A stretch of DNA of 64,000 bases from JANQIO01 sp043585095 (lineage in GTDB: Bacteria > Pseudomonadota > Gammaproteobacteria > Pseudomonadales > Halieaceae): assembly GCA_043585095.1 (NCBI GenBank), contig CP121321.1:2418001-2482000 (forward strand), read 5' to 3'. Both the position numbers and the translations under genes were made by a program. Below the pieces are notes generated by a model. The model was not told the DNA's origin. It ran no database searches and saw nothing but the letters and a program-made list of their open reading frames with translations. This document shows positions 8,299 through 17,337 of this stretch, piece after piece (position 1 is the first letter of the stretch; the number at the start of each line of letters is the position of its first letter).

Positions 8299-10557
8299 CT
8301 ACAAGTGTATAGGCAGGTCGCGAACGCGCGTTCCACTCGCGGCATACACTGCATTACCAATCGCAGGCGCGACGGCAATCAGCGGCGGCTCTCCCATGCC
8401 CATAGGATGTTCTGTGCTTTCAATAAAGTTGAACTCCATCTCCGGCACGTCGGCCATGCGTAATGGCTTGTAAGTATCCAGGTTGCGGTCTTTGACCAGC
8501 CCGTTCTCGATCTGGGTACCCTCGTACATCGCCAGGCTCAGTCCCCATAGCGTCGCGCCCTGGGCTTGCGCCAGCGCACCGTCCGGATGAACCGTGGTAC
8601 CGCAATCTAATGTCTGCCAGAGTTTTTTCACCGTCACCTGGCCATCCTTGACGGCAACGTGGGCAACGCATGCCGACCAGGTTGGCATAGCGCGTTCCTG
8701 ACCGTGCGCTACCGCAACACCGAGACCCTCACCCGCAGGCAGAGACCGGCCCCAGTTGGACCGTTCCCTGACGTCGCGCAACACCGTCGCCAGACGGCTC
8801 GCACCGCCAACCTGCATGGGACCTTCACCCGACTGGCGGCCCTCCGCATCCAGCAAGGCCAGGCGGAACTCGATAGGGTCCACACCCTGCTTCTCGGCAA
8901 TCTCGTCCATGAAGCATTCAACGCCCCAGCCTATCCAGCCAGGACCTACCGCACGCAGCCAACCCGGCAGGAAAGTATCCTGCGCCAGTGAATTGTTAAT
9001 GGCGCGCACCCGGTGGTTGGGCAGTGAATACCAATGATCAGCACCATTAATCGCAAAGCCATCGACCTGGCCCTCTCCGTCGACACCCTTACCGAGAAAG
9101 CTCGGCGCCATCGCCAACGTTGGCCACCCGGCCGCGGCGGCATGTTCAATCGCCGTAAGCTGCCCGTCCTCATCAAACGCGGCATCAAGTTGCGCCACTG
9201 AGGGCGAACGCACGCAGTCAAACTGACTGTCTGCAGGCCGCGTCATCACCAGCTTCACAGGCTTGCCAAGTTTTCTGGCGGCGTGTGCAGCCGGAATCAT
9301 CTGGTCGCCGAACAAACGCCGACCAAAGCCACCGCCCAGATAGTAGGTGTGCAGGTGGAAGTCTGACTCCTCAACGCCCAGTGACTCAGCCAGAATCGGC
9401 ATAATCAGCGACTGCCACTGGTTGCCCGCGTGTACGTGAAACATGCCGTCGTGGTAGTCCACCAGCGCATTCTGGGGTTCCAGCGTAAAGTGCAGGGCCG
9501 TGTGTGTTCTATAGGTGCTGCTGAGCGTGTCCTTAGCCTGCTCCAATGCAGCCGGCGCATCGCCTTCATCGACGAACAGTGCACCGCTATCGCGCTGCGC
9601 GACCAAACGCTCGCCCTCGCCCAGAATATCGGTTTCAGAAACCTTCGCGGTTTCGCCCGCTTTCCACTCGACCTTGATCGCTTCACTGGCCTTGATCGCA
9701 GCCGGAAGCGATTCAGCAATCGCAAGCACCCAGCCCTCCACATAGCCTGCAGGATCTTCAACCACCATGCTGGTGATAAAGCCCGGGATCTTCTTCGCCG
9801 GCTTCTCGTCCACATTTGTTACCACACTGCCAAAGCGCGTTGGCGGCATGATCGGATGTGCATACACCATGCCCGGCAGCTCAGCGTCGAGCCCATAGAC
9901 GGCCTCCCCGGTCGATTTGGCCGGTATATCCCGTGCCGTGACCGGCTTGCCGATCATGGTGCGGTCCGCAGCGGCCTTGATGGGCAATTCAGCGAGCTCT
10001 TCCTCGCTAAAGCTGCGGCTTACGTCACCCTGGGCAACGATTTCCGCATAGCTGATGGACTTTCCACCGCCGGACACCATCGAGTCTTCTGCTTTCAGGG
10101 CTGAGGCATCGACACCTAGCAATTGTGCCGCCGCATCAATCAACACCTTGCGCCCGGCCGCACCGGCCTGTGACAGCGTGTTAAAGCTGGTCACCACAGA
10201 CCAGGAACCACCTGTCACCATGTAACCCCACTTGGGGTCGGTATCAACGTGTTCCAGCGTGACGTCTTCCCAACTCGCGCCGAGCTCATCGGCAACAATC
10301 CGGGCAAGTGCCGTACCGACATGCTGGCCCATTTCTGCTTTTGCAATATTTACGGTTATCGCGCCGCTTTGATGCAGTTCAAACCACACCGCTGGGGAAA
10401 AGACCTTACTACCACCGGTACTGGCCATCTCCTCCGCCGCGGCCTGCAAGCTGGCGCCTGGCAGCAAGGCGCCTAAACCCATTAACAGGCCGCCGGCTGA
10501 GGTACCTGCCAGAAAACTGCGCCGAGAAAGACCTTGGTTCGTGCGTTGCGACTTCAT
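8299..10557 (-). CDS. Molybdopterin-binding large subunit, isoquinoline 1-oxidoreductase beta-like, Tat-exported
   Basis: 752-residue large subunit of the xanthine dehydrogenase family (CoxL/IorB-type), which hydroxylates N-heterocycles or oxidises aldehydes using a molybdenum cofactor. A twin-arginine signal (LSRRSFLAG near residues 10-18, then a hydrophobic segment ending in ASLQAAAEE) predicts export as a folded, cofactor-loaded protein. GGGFGRRLFGDQ and the later GLGVAVAHG region match the IorB subfamily, where the Mo-binding parts come as a single chain with an internal duplication. Its ATG overlaps the stop of the iron-sulfur subunit gene by 4 nt (ATGA). The third, cytochrome c subunit often found with exported members is absent here, so the electron acceptor is unknown. 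The substrate cannot be deduced. Confidence 0.93.
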   Translation of the reverse strand: MKSQRTNQGLSRRSFLAGTSAGGLLMGLGALLPGASLQAAAEEMASTGGSKVFSPAVWFELHQSGAITVNIAKAEMGQHVGTALARIVADELGASWEDVTLEHVDTDPKWGYMVTGGSWSVVTSFNTLSQAGAAGRKVLIDAAAQLLGVDASALKAEDSMVSGGGKSISYAEIVAQGDVSRSFSEEELAELPIKAAADRTMIGKPVTARDIPAKSTGEAVYGLDAELPGMVYAHPIMPPTRFGSVVTNVDEKPAKKIPGFITSMVVEDPAGYVEGWVLAIAESLPAAIKASEAIKVEWKAGETAKVSETDILGEGERLVAQRDSGALFVDEGDAPAALEQAKDTLSSTYRTHTALHFTLEPQNALVDYHDGMFHVHAGNQWQSLIMPILAESLGVEESDFHLHTYYLGGGFGRRLFGDQMIPAAHAARKLGKPVKLVMTRPADSQFDCVRSPSVAQLDAAFDEDGQLTAIEHAAAAGWPTLAMAPSFLGKGVDGEGQVDGFAINGADHWYSLPNHRVRAINNSLAQDTFLPGWLRAVGPGWIGWGVECFMDEIAEKQGVDPIEFRLALLDAEGRQSGEGPMQVGGASRLATVLRDVRERSNWGRSLPAGEGLGVAVAHGQERAMPTWSACVAHVAVKDGQVTVKKLWQTLDCGTTVHPDGALAQAQGATLWGLSLAMYEGTQIENGLVKDRNLDTYKPLRMADVPEMEFNFIESTEHPMGMGEPPLIAVAPAIGNAVYAASGTRVRDLPIHL

Positions 10558-11015
10558 GAGGACACCTCATCGCCAGCGGCCAGCTTGATCGCTTCATGAA
10601 TTCGTACGTATGCCATGCAGCGGCACAGGTTGCCGGTCATATGCTGGGTGATTTCGTCGTCGGTGGGGTTGGGGTTATCCCGCAGTAGCGCTTCCGCGGT
10701 CACAATTTGTCCAGACTGACAGTACCCACACTGGGGAACCTGAGCTTCAACCCAGGACGCTTTCAAGGCTTCACCGGCGTCTGTCGCGAGGCCTTCAATC
10801 GTGGTCACGGACTTGCCCGCTACCGACACCAGTGGCGTCACACAGGAACGAGCCGGCGCGCCGTCCAACTGGACGGTGCAGGCACCGCATTGGGCGATGC
10901 CACAGCCGAACTTGGTGCCTTTCAGCTTTAACTCGTCGCGGATCACCCATAACAGGGGCGTATCGTCAGGACTGCTGGAGGAAACCGCTTCTCCGTTCAG
11001 TGTAAATTTTGTCAT
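10554..11015 (-). CDS. [2Fe-2S] small subunit of the molybdenum hydroxylase (IorA-like)
   Basis: 153-residue iron-sulfur subunit that passes electrons from the molybdenum site. The plant-ferredoxin-type cluster is bound by Cys38, 43, 46 and 58 (GCGIAQCGAC), and the second cluster by Cys96, 99, 131 and 133 (QCGYCQSG and LCRC). The start at 11015 (MTKFTLNG) fits the family N-terminus; a 23-codon in-frame extension upstream has no homologous look. No signal peptide is present, so this subunit is probably carried out by the Tat signal of its partner, as known for such pairs. The gene is translationally coupled to the large subunit and is transcribed divergently from the cupin-P450 pair, with a 210-bp shared upstream region. 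Confidence 0.94.
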   Translation of the reverse strand: MTKFTLNGEAVSSSSPDDTPLLWVIRDELKLKGTKFGCGIAQCGACTVQLDGAPARSCVTPLVSVAGKSVTTIEGLATDAGEALKASWVEAQVPQCGYCQSGQIVTAEALLRDNPNPTDDEITQHMTGNLCRCMAYVRIHEAIKLAAGDEVSS

Positions 11016-11225
11016 AGCGCGCCGTCTCGTTGCTTTATTTAACCCGTAGTGTAGTGGATTATCCGACGCTAGTGGATTCTGCAAATATTTAGCGCTGCCG
11101 CGGCCGCGCCATTCTCAGGCCAGTAATTTGTGCTATTCACCGCAAACTTGATGTGAGCACTAGGACATTGCCTGTCTGGTATTCTATAAATTGCTTTTCT
11201 TGCCAAGCCTAACTGGAGAACTCGA

Positions 11226-11672
11226 ATGAATCACCCTGAAGCCATGCATATTGGCAACGATGACCTACCCTTTGTCGATATCGGAGACGGCAGCCAATTG
11301 AAGGTTTTGCAGGTGCGCGCCAACGAGGGCCTTTGGATTATCGAAAATATCTTTATGGCAGGCTACGAAGTGGATATGCATAAGCACACGGGGCCGGTGT
11401 TCGGATACACCCAGTCCGGCGCCTGGAAGTACAAGGAGTACGACTACGTGAATCGTGCGGGGTCCTTTCTCTACGAGCCCGCCGGTTCCGTGCATACACT
11501 GACCTGTATCGAAGACAATACCCGCGTGTGGTTTCAAATGTATGGCTCGAACATCAATCTCGACGCCGATGGCAACATCACTTCAGTCGTCGATGGTCCG
11601 CTGACTTTGCAGTTCTACCTGGCCTTATGCGCCGAAATGGGACATCCGAATCCACCGGTTATCGTAGAGTAA
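11226..11672 (+). CDS. Cupin-domain protein, dihydroxyacetophenone-dioxygenase/ChrR-like
   Basis: 148-residue single-domain cupin. The metal site motif appears as MHKHTGPVFGYTQSG near residues 51-65 and the second cupin motif as EPAGSVHTL near 86-94. The overall pattern, including WIIENIF before the first motif, resembles 2,4'-dihydroxyacetophenone dioxygenase-like cupins, which cleave a carbon-carbon bond in aromatic ketones, but many relatives have unknown roles. GGAG precedes the ATG at good spacing. Only 6 bp separate it from the P450 gene, so the two are surely co-transcribed and may act on the same molecule. It is transcribed away from the molybdenum hydroxylase genes. Confidence 0.8.
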   Translation: MNHPEAMHIGNDDLPFVDIGDGSQLKVLQVRANEGLWIIENIFMAGYEVDMHKHTGPVFGYTQSGAWKYKEYDYVNRAGSFLYEPAGSVHTLTCIEDNTRVWFQMYGSNINLDADGNITSVVDGPLTLQFYLALCAEMGHPNPPVIVE

Positions 11673-11678
11673 GCCCGT

Positions 11679-12884
11679 ATGAACATTGACGTGTACAGCC
11701 CGGACAGCTACACCCATGGCATTCCGCACGAGCAGTTTGCGTGGCTGCGCGCCAACGATCCGGTGCACTGGCATGAGCACCCTGCAGGCTACGGGTATTG
11801 GGTGTTAAGCCGCCATGCGGATGTGCTGCAGGTGTCACGGGATTTCAAAACCTTTTCTGCCGAAACCGGCTTTGTGATGGTGGACGATCTACCGGACGAT
11901 ATTCTGGAAATGACTCGCAACCAGCTGTTAGGTATGGACCCACCCAAGCACGGACCGCTGCGCCGCGCGGTGATTACGCGATTCACATCGAAAATGCTGG
12001 CAGCGCTTGAACCGAAAGTCCGGCAGATTGCCAAAGACGTTATGGCGCAAATTAGCGAGCCTACCGAAGTCAACTTCGTGGAAAGTCTGGCCGGTGATTT
12101 GCCTACCGCGGTGATCTGCTCAATGCTGGAAATACCGCGAGACATGTGGGGCCAGATCCGGCATTGGTCGGACCTGCAAACCTCTAGCGATGACCCCGAT
12201 CTGGGCGGCACGCCAGAAGATTTGAATAAGGCAACGATGGAAATGGGCACCTACGGGTTTGAACTTGCCATGGAGCGCAAAGAAGCCGGTGGCGACGATC
12301 TCATTTCACTGCTGATCAATCAGGAAGTCGACGGCCACCAGGTATCGGAGATGGAATTCGCCTCCCTGTTTATCCAGCTTACCGTGGCTGGCAACGAAAC
12401 CACCCGCGGCCTGATTTCCAGCGGCATGCATGAACTGCTGAAAAGACCCGATTTGCTAAACACTCTGCGCGAAGACCAATCGCGCCTGCCACTAGCCATC
12501 GAAGAGATGCTGCGCTGGACCTGTCCGCTGCACTATTTCCGCCGCACCGCCGTGGCGGACACCGAAGTGGGCGGACAGCTCATCAAGAAAGGTGAGCGCG
12601 TGGTCATGCTGTACAGCTCGGCGAACTTCGATGAGACCGTATTCGATGACCCCATGACCTTCAATATCGAGCGGGACCCCAACCCGCATATGGCATTTGG
12701 TCACGGCATCCACCTCTGCCTCGGTGCCAATCTGGCGCGTCTGGAGACAAAGATATTCTTTGAGGAATTCTTCCGCGCATTCAGCGATATCGAATCAGCG
12801 GGCGAACCCGTGTTTATCCGCTCGAATAGCATTCACGGCTTCAAAGAGATGCCCGTGCAGCTCACCCCACAGCAGGCGGCATAG
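11679..12884 (+). CDS. Cytochrome P450 (bacterial class I, CYP125/CYP142-like pattern)
   Basis: Soluble haem monooxygenase of 401 residues, the usual bacterial length. The I-helix oxygen-activation motif is AGNETTRG (237-244), the K-helix ExxR is Glu276-Arg279, and the haem ligand is Cys347 in FGHGIHLCLG. N-terminal HWHEHPAGYGYW and the MDPPKHGPLRR segment match the group of P450s that includes actinobacterial steroid side-chain hydroxylases and proteobacterial terpene hydroxylases; I cannot tell which substrate applies. No ferredoxin or ferredoxin reductase gene lies nearby, so electrons must come from partners elsewhere. It is the second gene of a pair with the cupin protein. Confidence 0.95.
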   Translation: MNIDVYSPDSYTHGIPHEQFAWLRANDPVHWHEHPAGYGYWVLSRHADVLQVSRDFKTFSAETGFVMVDDLPDDILEMTRNQLLGMDPPKHGPLRRAVITRFTSKMLAALEPKVRQIAKDVMAQISEPTEVNFVESLAGDLPTAVICSMLEIPRDMWGQIRHWSDLQTSSDDPDLGGTPEDLNKATMEMGTYGFELAMERKEAGGDDLISLLINQEVDGHQVSEMEFASLFIQLTVAGNETTRGLISSGMHELLKRPDLLNTLREDQSRLPLAIEEMLRWTCPLHYFRRTAVADTEVGGQLIKKGERVVMLYSSANFDETVFDDPMTFNIERDPNPHMAFGHGIHLCLGANLARLETKIFFEEFFRAFSDIESAGEPVFIRSNSIHGFKEMPVQLTPQQAA

Positions 12885-12936
12885 CGCGCGAAATCGCTGC
12901 GCGGGAAATGGCAATAAAAACGCCGGGGAGATCCAT

Positions 12937-14097
12937 GTGAAGCGGTCAAGGAATCACCCGCGGCTGTCCCTATACGTCGCCTTACTCGCTAGCATCCTAT
13001 GCATTTGCAGTTGCTCGACCACACCCGAGCAAATGATAGGCGTCGTGCTCAGCGAGGATCCGGAAGCTGCGGTGCGCAGCGTTCTCGAGGGCGAACTGCG
13101 ACGTCAGGGCATTCCTACAGACCTTGAGAACTTCCCCGAGTTGGTGCGCGCGGTACGCGGCGTACTTCGCGATATCTGGGGTGAGCGGGAGCCGGAGGTC
13201 GCCTCAGAGCGCCGTTACGTTAAATACAGCAACGCCTATTCAGCGCGAGCCATCGTGGATTTTGAGGAGGGCTGGCTTCGCGTTGACACCATTGCGACCG
13301 CCAAGCCGCTGCAGAACCTGCGTGAGGCCACCATCCAGGCCTTGCTGACCACACGGGATATGCGAGTTGAAGATGTTTTCACCGACGCAGCGCCGGACAC
13401 GGACGGCGAGCCATTCCTACTGGGACAGGTGCTGGACCTGGACGGTGAGCCAATCCGCTGGCGCTGGCGCGCCGAGCGCTTCGCCGACCACCTGATCAAC
13501 AGCGCGCTGACCCGCCGGCGAGAAAACGATCGCCAGTACCATAGCGTTCAGGTGGACCTGGTTGACAATCATCTACATCTTCGTGAATTGGAGTATGCCA
13601 GCGACGTGCTCGCGGCGGCGGAACGCTACGGTCTAAAGCCCACGTTGATCTATGCCGTGATCGAGGTTGAAAGCGCTTTCAATCCCTATGCCATCAGCCA
13701 CGCCAATGCCTATGGCCTGATGCAGGTGGTGCCGTCTACTGCCGGCCGTGACGTCTACCAGCGAATCAAAAACCGCACCGGCGAGCCCACCCGCAATCAA
13801 TTATTTCAGGCCGACTTCAATATTGATATCGGCAGTGCCTACCTGCACCTGTTGGACGACGTCTATCTCGCGCGGATTCGCAACAGCGACAGTCGACGCT
13901 TCGCCACGATTGCCTCCTACAACGGCGGCCCCGGCAGCACGCTGCGCGCATTTGGCTCGGATCGAACGCAGGCGCTGCAGCGCATTAACAGCATGCAGGC
14001 GAGTCAGGTCTATGAACAATTGCGTCTGCGCCATCCGTTTTCGGAAACACGCCGCTACGTTGAAAAAGTCCATGCGGCTGAAGCGAATTATCGCTAG
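12937..14097 (+). CDS. mltC: Membrane-bound lytic murein transglycosylase C
   Basis: 386-residue lipoprotein that cleaves peptidoglycan glycan strands. The GTG start at 12937 has GGGGAG 6 nt upstream; a longer open frame reaching back into the P450 gene is not used. A signal peptide ends at a lipobox-like ICSC, with Cys26 as the likely lipidated residue. The N-terminal half (about 30-200) matches the MltC-specific domain (DUF3393) and includes RYVKYSNAY and DFEEGWLRV. The C-terminal half is a goose-lysozyme-like SLT domain: YAVIEVESAFNP holds the catalytic Glu, followed by AYGLMQVVPSTAG and ASYNGGPG. Role and outer-membrane location follow from the family. Confidence 0.94.
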   Translation: MKRSRNHPRLSLYVALLASILCICSCSTTPEQMIGVVLSEDPEAAVRSVLEGELRRQGIPTDLENFPELVRAVRGVLRDIWGEREPEVASERRYVKYSNAYSARAIVDFEEGWLRVDTIATAKPLQNLREATIQALLTTRDMRVEDVFTDAAPDTDGEPFLLGQVLDLDGEPIRWRWRAERFADHLINSALTRRRENDRQYHSVQVDLVDNHLHLRELEYASDVLAAAERYGLKPTLIYAVIEVESAFNPYAISHANAYGLMQVVPSTAGRDVYQRIKNRTGEPTRNQLFQADFNIDIGSAYLHLLDDVYLARIRNSDSRRFATIASYNGGPGSTLRAFGSDRTQALQRINSMQASQVYEQLRLRHPFSETRRYVEKVHAAEANYR

Positions 14098-14226
14098 CGC
14101 CGCTGTGCGAGTTTTAGAAGAACGCGAGGCAAACTATCAGACCAGAAGCTACGACGTAGCCAGGTCTGGTGTACGCGCCGAATTGCCGACCTATACTAGG
14201 CCCCTCTCCCAGCTTCGAGTCACATC

Positions 14227-15282
14227 ATGAGCAAAGCCCAAAGCCTTCCCGAACTCAGTTGTTATCTTCTGCCCGGGCATACCACCACCCCGCGTGACTG
14301 CCTTGAAGAGGCGCAGCACGCGGAGCGACTGGGCCTCGGTCGCGTGTGGCTATCCGAGCGCTTTGATGTCAAAGACGCGGGGGTAATATGTGCCGCTGCG
14401 CTGACCGCGACCGAACAAATACGCGTGGCTACAGCCGCGACCAATATCCACACGCGGCACCCGCTAGTGTTAGCAAATATGTGTTCCAGCTTGCACTACC
14501 TGTCCGGTGGTCGCTTTGAACTAGGATTAGGTCGCGGCGTGGCCATACGCAATCAGCTTATGGGGCTGGAGCCCGTGAACAACCAGCGTCTCAGCGACGG
14601 CATCGAGCTTTTGCGCACGCTCTGGCGCGGCGAGAAGGTCATGGGCTACGACGGTCCGATGGGAAACCTGCCGTATCTCAGTATGGGTGACTGGATAGAC
14701 GCCGATATACCGCTGCACTTCGTTGGCTTTGGTCCCAAAAGCCTGCGTTGGGCGGGGGGGCATTTTGACGGCGTGCATTTACATACCTTCATTACGGATG
14801 ACGGTTTAAAGCGCGCCAAGGCGCTGGTGCAGGAAGGAGCACAAGACGCAGGTCGGGACCCGGACAGCGTCAAAGTCCACGCGGTTCTGGCGACAACACT
14901 GAACCCCTCTAAGGAAGACGTCCTGCGCAAGCTGGTCGCCCGCATGGCAACTTATATGCAAGCACCGGGGTACGTTGAGATGCTGATCGCGCTGAATGGG
15001 TGGGATCCGGAAGTACTGGAAGCGTTTCGCGCGAATGCGACAGTCGCCAGCATGGCTGGCGGCATCGACAGTGTGGCCACCTTGGAACAGCTGGAGGAAA
15101 TCAGTGAACTGATCCCGGAAGACTGGCTACCCGCTGCGAGGGGCAGTGCTGAAGACTGCGCAAGCGCCTGGCAAAACCAGCTGGACCAGGGCGCCGATGG
15201 CGTATGCATCCACGGCTCCACGCCGGCCGAGTTCGAGCCCATCATCGCCGCCTATCAATCGCAAAAACAAGGTGTTGGCTAG
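14227..15282 (+). CDS. Luciferase-like monooxygenase (LLM) class oxidoreductase, possibly F420-dependent
   Basis: 351-residue TIM-barrel protein of the bacterial luciferase/F420 oxidoreductase superfamily. It shows the N-terminal AEHLGLGRVW-like pattern (here AERLGLGRVWLSERF), TNIHTRHPLVLANMCSSLHYLSGGRFELGLGRG, and a late SAEDCASAWQNQLDQGADG segment. These resemble the mycobacterial MSMEG_2249-type family annotated as F420-dependent, rather than the FMN-dependent alkane or nitrilotriacetate monooxygenases; I judge this from memory of the family pattern. The cofactor should be treated as unproven because few Gammaproteobacteria make F420. The gene stands alone on its strand, 129 bp after mltC, and nearly abuts a convergent lipoprotein gene. 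Confidence 0.85.
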   Translation: MSKAQSLPELSCYLLPGHTTTPRDCLEEAQHAERLGLGRVWLSERFDVKDAGVICAAALTATEQIRVATAATNIHTRHPLVLANMCSSLHYLSGGRFELGLGRGVAIRNQLMGLEPVNNQRLSDGIELLRTLWRGEKVMGYDGPMGNLPYLSMGDWIDADIPLHFVGFGPKSLRWAGGHFDGVHLHTFITDDGLKRAKALVQEGAQDAGRDPDSVKVHAVLATTLNPSKEDVLRKLVARMATYMQAPGYVEMLIALNGWDPEVLEAFRANATVASMAGGIDSVATLEQLEEISELIPEDWLPAARGSAEDCASAWQNQLDQGADGVCIHGSTPAEFEPIIAAYQSQKQGVG

Positions 15283-15302
15283 CAGGCCGTGTCGCTACCG
15301 CC

Positions 15303-15596
15303 CTACTTCGGGATACCGGATATCGCCGCCGCGCCGGTGCGCATCTGGTTCTGGTGCAGACGATCTTTCGCCTCAGCCTGCTCTCTTGCGATCTGGGACC
15401 TGCTGCGACACAGCGTTTGCGAACGATGGCTGCCCGTTGGCGTATAGCGCCGGCAAACATACTCCTCCGGGTTACGCATCATATCGGCCTGGGTAATAAC
15501 CCCACCGGTTTCTGCTGACGCGAGTTGGTCCGTCTTTGAATCGGATGTCGAGCATCCAACGCAGCACAAAACACAGAGTATCAATGGTAGTTTCAT
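15303..15596 (-). CDS. Small lipoprotein of unknown function
   Basis: 97-residue lipoprotein. The ATG at 15596 has GAGG 8 nt upstream; the longer open frame further upstream is not needed. A hydrophobic signal ends in CCVGC, making Cys15 the likely lipidated residue (the -3 Cys is atypical for a lipobox). The mature part contains NPEEYVCRRYTPTGS followed by a second Cys and a charged helix rich in Arg, Glu and Gln. I know this VCRR...TGS pattern from small uncharacterised gammaproteobacterial lipoproteins; their role is not established. It converges on the LLM gene with a 20-bp gap. Confidence 0.72.
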   Translation of the reverse strand: MKLPLILCVLCCVGCSTSDSKTDQLASAETGGVITQADMMRNPEEYVCRRYTPTGSHRSQTLCRSRSQIAREQAEAKDRLHQNQMRTGAAAISGIPK

Positions 15597-15748
15597 AGCG
15601 TATGCCTCTTGCAGTATCCAATGACCGCTGAAGCCTCGTACAGAAAAACAAACCGTCGTTAATAATAGAAGCGAAAGCCGTGTTCCATTACTAGCAGCAA
15701 AGAACATGCCACGACAAGCCGAAAGCTGGCCCGGGCTTGCGACAGAGC

Positions 15749-16354
15749 CTAAACACCTTCGCCCTGTTCGGAATCAGCATCAGGGGGGCTTTGGCCGGAA
15801 ACGTTCGCTAAAGCAAAGCATAGGCCCGATACCCACAGCACATAGACCAGCCCCACCGCCCGCTCATAGACCCCTAATGAAACCACGCCAATCAGCAGCA
15901 CTGCGGGAATCAACAGCATCCAAATCACCAGACATAGAGCGTTGAAACGCCCGGCACCTGCCGAGAGTCGGCTGAGTCCAGGCTGCAACAGTCCCATCGC
16001 AAAGCCAATCATGCTGGCGACGACCCACAGCGGATCGTTAGCCTCCGGCCCAAACAGCGTATCGACATCAGCCGTTGCGAAAAAATAGGCCACATAGAAA
16101 AGCAGTGCACCAGAACCGCCCACCAATGCACGCCCGTAGGGCCAAAAACTGCCGCGATCCAATCCTTTAAGTCCTAGTGCCAGCGCTATCTGTGCTCCTC
16201 CAAACAGCACAAGGCTTATCGTGTGCAGCCAGCCCAGTGATGCCTGACTCAGGCTGGCGATCGGATCGTGTGCCGACAGCGCGGGGCTGTTGAGCAACAC
16301 GGTGATGTGCAGTAGCGGCGTGATAGCTGACAGCGCAAGCGCGACTCGTAGCAT
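15749..16354 (-). CDS. DUF998-like integral membrane protein
   Basis: 201-residue membrane protein with about six hydrophobic segments. The ATG at 16354 has a near-perfect GGGAGG site 5 nt upstream, so the 60-codon in-frame extension upstream is rejected. The arrangement (DPIASLSQASLGWLHTISLVLFG early, GYGRAL-like PYGRALVGGSGALLF loop, paired helices, short acidic tail) resembles DUF998 proteins, whose function is unknown. I am moderately sure of the family and sure of the membrane location. No obvious partner gene lies beside it. Confidence 0.7.
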   Translation of the reverse strand: MLRVALALSAITPLLHITVLLNSPALSAHDPIASLSQASLGWLHTISLVLFGGAQIALALGLKGLDRGSFWPYGRALVGGSGALLFYVAYFFATADVDTLFGPEANDPLWVVASMIGFAMGLLQPGLSRLSAGAGRFNALCLVIWMLLIPAVLLIGVVSLGVYERAVGLVYVLWVSGLCFALANVSGQSPPDADSEQGEGV

Positions 16355-16570
16355 CGTTCCCTCCCGGTGATACTTTCCCCCGAAACCAGACAATAACTTG
16401 TTTAACAGGCGACCGCAGCCCGGCCTGGGCGCTGTAGACAGACCCTCCGGCGCCTTGTATCGCAACCGGCGCTGGGTCAGACTCGTTTGAGCGAAAGCGC
16501 TGGGGGTTGTTGCCGGCGCGTCTTTGCCTGTCACTGCTCCCTACTAAACGGAACCGCGAGCCGCTAGCCC

Positions 16571-17308
16571 TTGAAAGTTCACGTCATCATTCCAAGCTTT
16601 AACGACCTTGCTGAACTGAAAGGCTGTATTTACAGCATTCAGCAGGCCGTTGGCGGTGCACTGGGCAAGACCGTACAGGTCACCGTCAGAGATGCGCAAT
16701 CTACGGATGGCACGGAAGCATTTCTCGCCGATCTGCAGCTGGAAGGCGTTAATTTTGTCTGCGAAGCGGATAGCGGCATATACGACGCCATGAACAAGGG
16801 AGTCTCCGATGCGAAGGCCGAGTGGGTTTACTTTCTGGGCGCAGATGACCGGCTGCAAGCAGGCTTCATGGCGGCGGTGGACGCCTTGACGTTGTCCAAT
16901 ACCATCTATTACGGCGATGTGACGCTGGCCAGCTCCGGCAAGCGCTATGACGGGCGTTTCTCTGCGCTGAAACTGGTGTACCGCAACATCTGTCACCAGG
17001 CGATCTTCTATCCCCGGGAGCTATTGCGCCAATCACCTTTTTGTACCCGTTATGTTACCCATGCTGACTGGGCGAAGAATATTGAATTCATGGCGTCACA
17101 GCGCTTCGAATACCTGGATCGCGTAGTGGCGACCTATCGGGACCGGGAGGGCCAAAGCGGCACGGTGTTTGACGCGGCCTTTGCCGAGGACAAATCCGGC
17201 CTGTTTCGCCAGTATCATGGCAAGCTCGCCATGCTGCTGAGTATGACGGCGTCGATACCAACGCGCATATATCACCTATTCAAAGGACCCCGCATCCCGG
17301 AACGTTGA
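16571..17308 (+). CDS. Family 2 glycosyltransferase
   Basis: 245-residue GT-A-fold sugar transferase. The start is a TTG at 16571, read as MKVHVIIPSFND, the standard beginning of GT2 enzymes; no better start exists upstream and the ribosome site is weak. DAQSTDGT (41-48) contributes nucleotide-sugar binding. CEADSGIYDAMNKG (64-77) is typical of colanic-acid/exopolysaccharide GT2 enzymes of the WcaA type, and GADD (90-93) supplies the metal-binding acidic pair. There is no membrane segment except a short hydrophobic stretch near the C-terminus. It is a lone glycosyltransferase outside any polysaccharide cluster, so the acceptor is unknown. Confidence 0.88.
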   Translation: MKVHVIIPSFNDLAELKGCIYSIQQAVGGALGKTVQVTVRDAQSTDGTEAFLADLQLEGVNFVCEADSGIYDAMNKGVSDAKAEWVYFLGADDRLQAGFMAAVDALTLSNTIYYGDVTLASSGKRYDGRFSALKLVYRNICHQAIFYPRELLRQSPFCTRYVTHADWAKNIEFMASQRFEYLDRVVATYRDREGQSGTVFDAAFAEDKSGLFRQYHGKLAMLLSMTASIPTRIYHLFKGPRIPER

Positions 17309-17337
17309 AGAGCGAACATAAACGCCAGCACAGGCGG

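Noticed and set aside
9430..10104. 224-codon open frame opposite the molybdenum hydroxylase large subunit
   Set aside because: Antisense shadow; no ribosome site and no recognisable domain.
12697..12936. Longer N-terminus for MltC reaching into the P450 gene
   Set aside because: The GTG at 12937 has an ideal ribosome site and starts a lipoprotein signal; the upstream frame is a shadow of the P450 gene.
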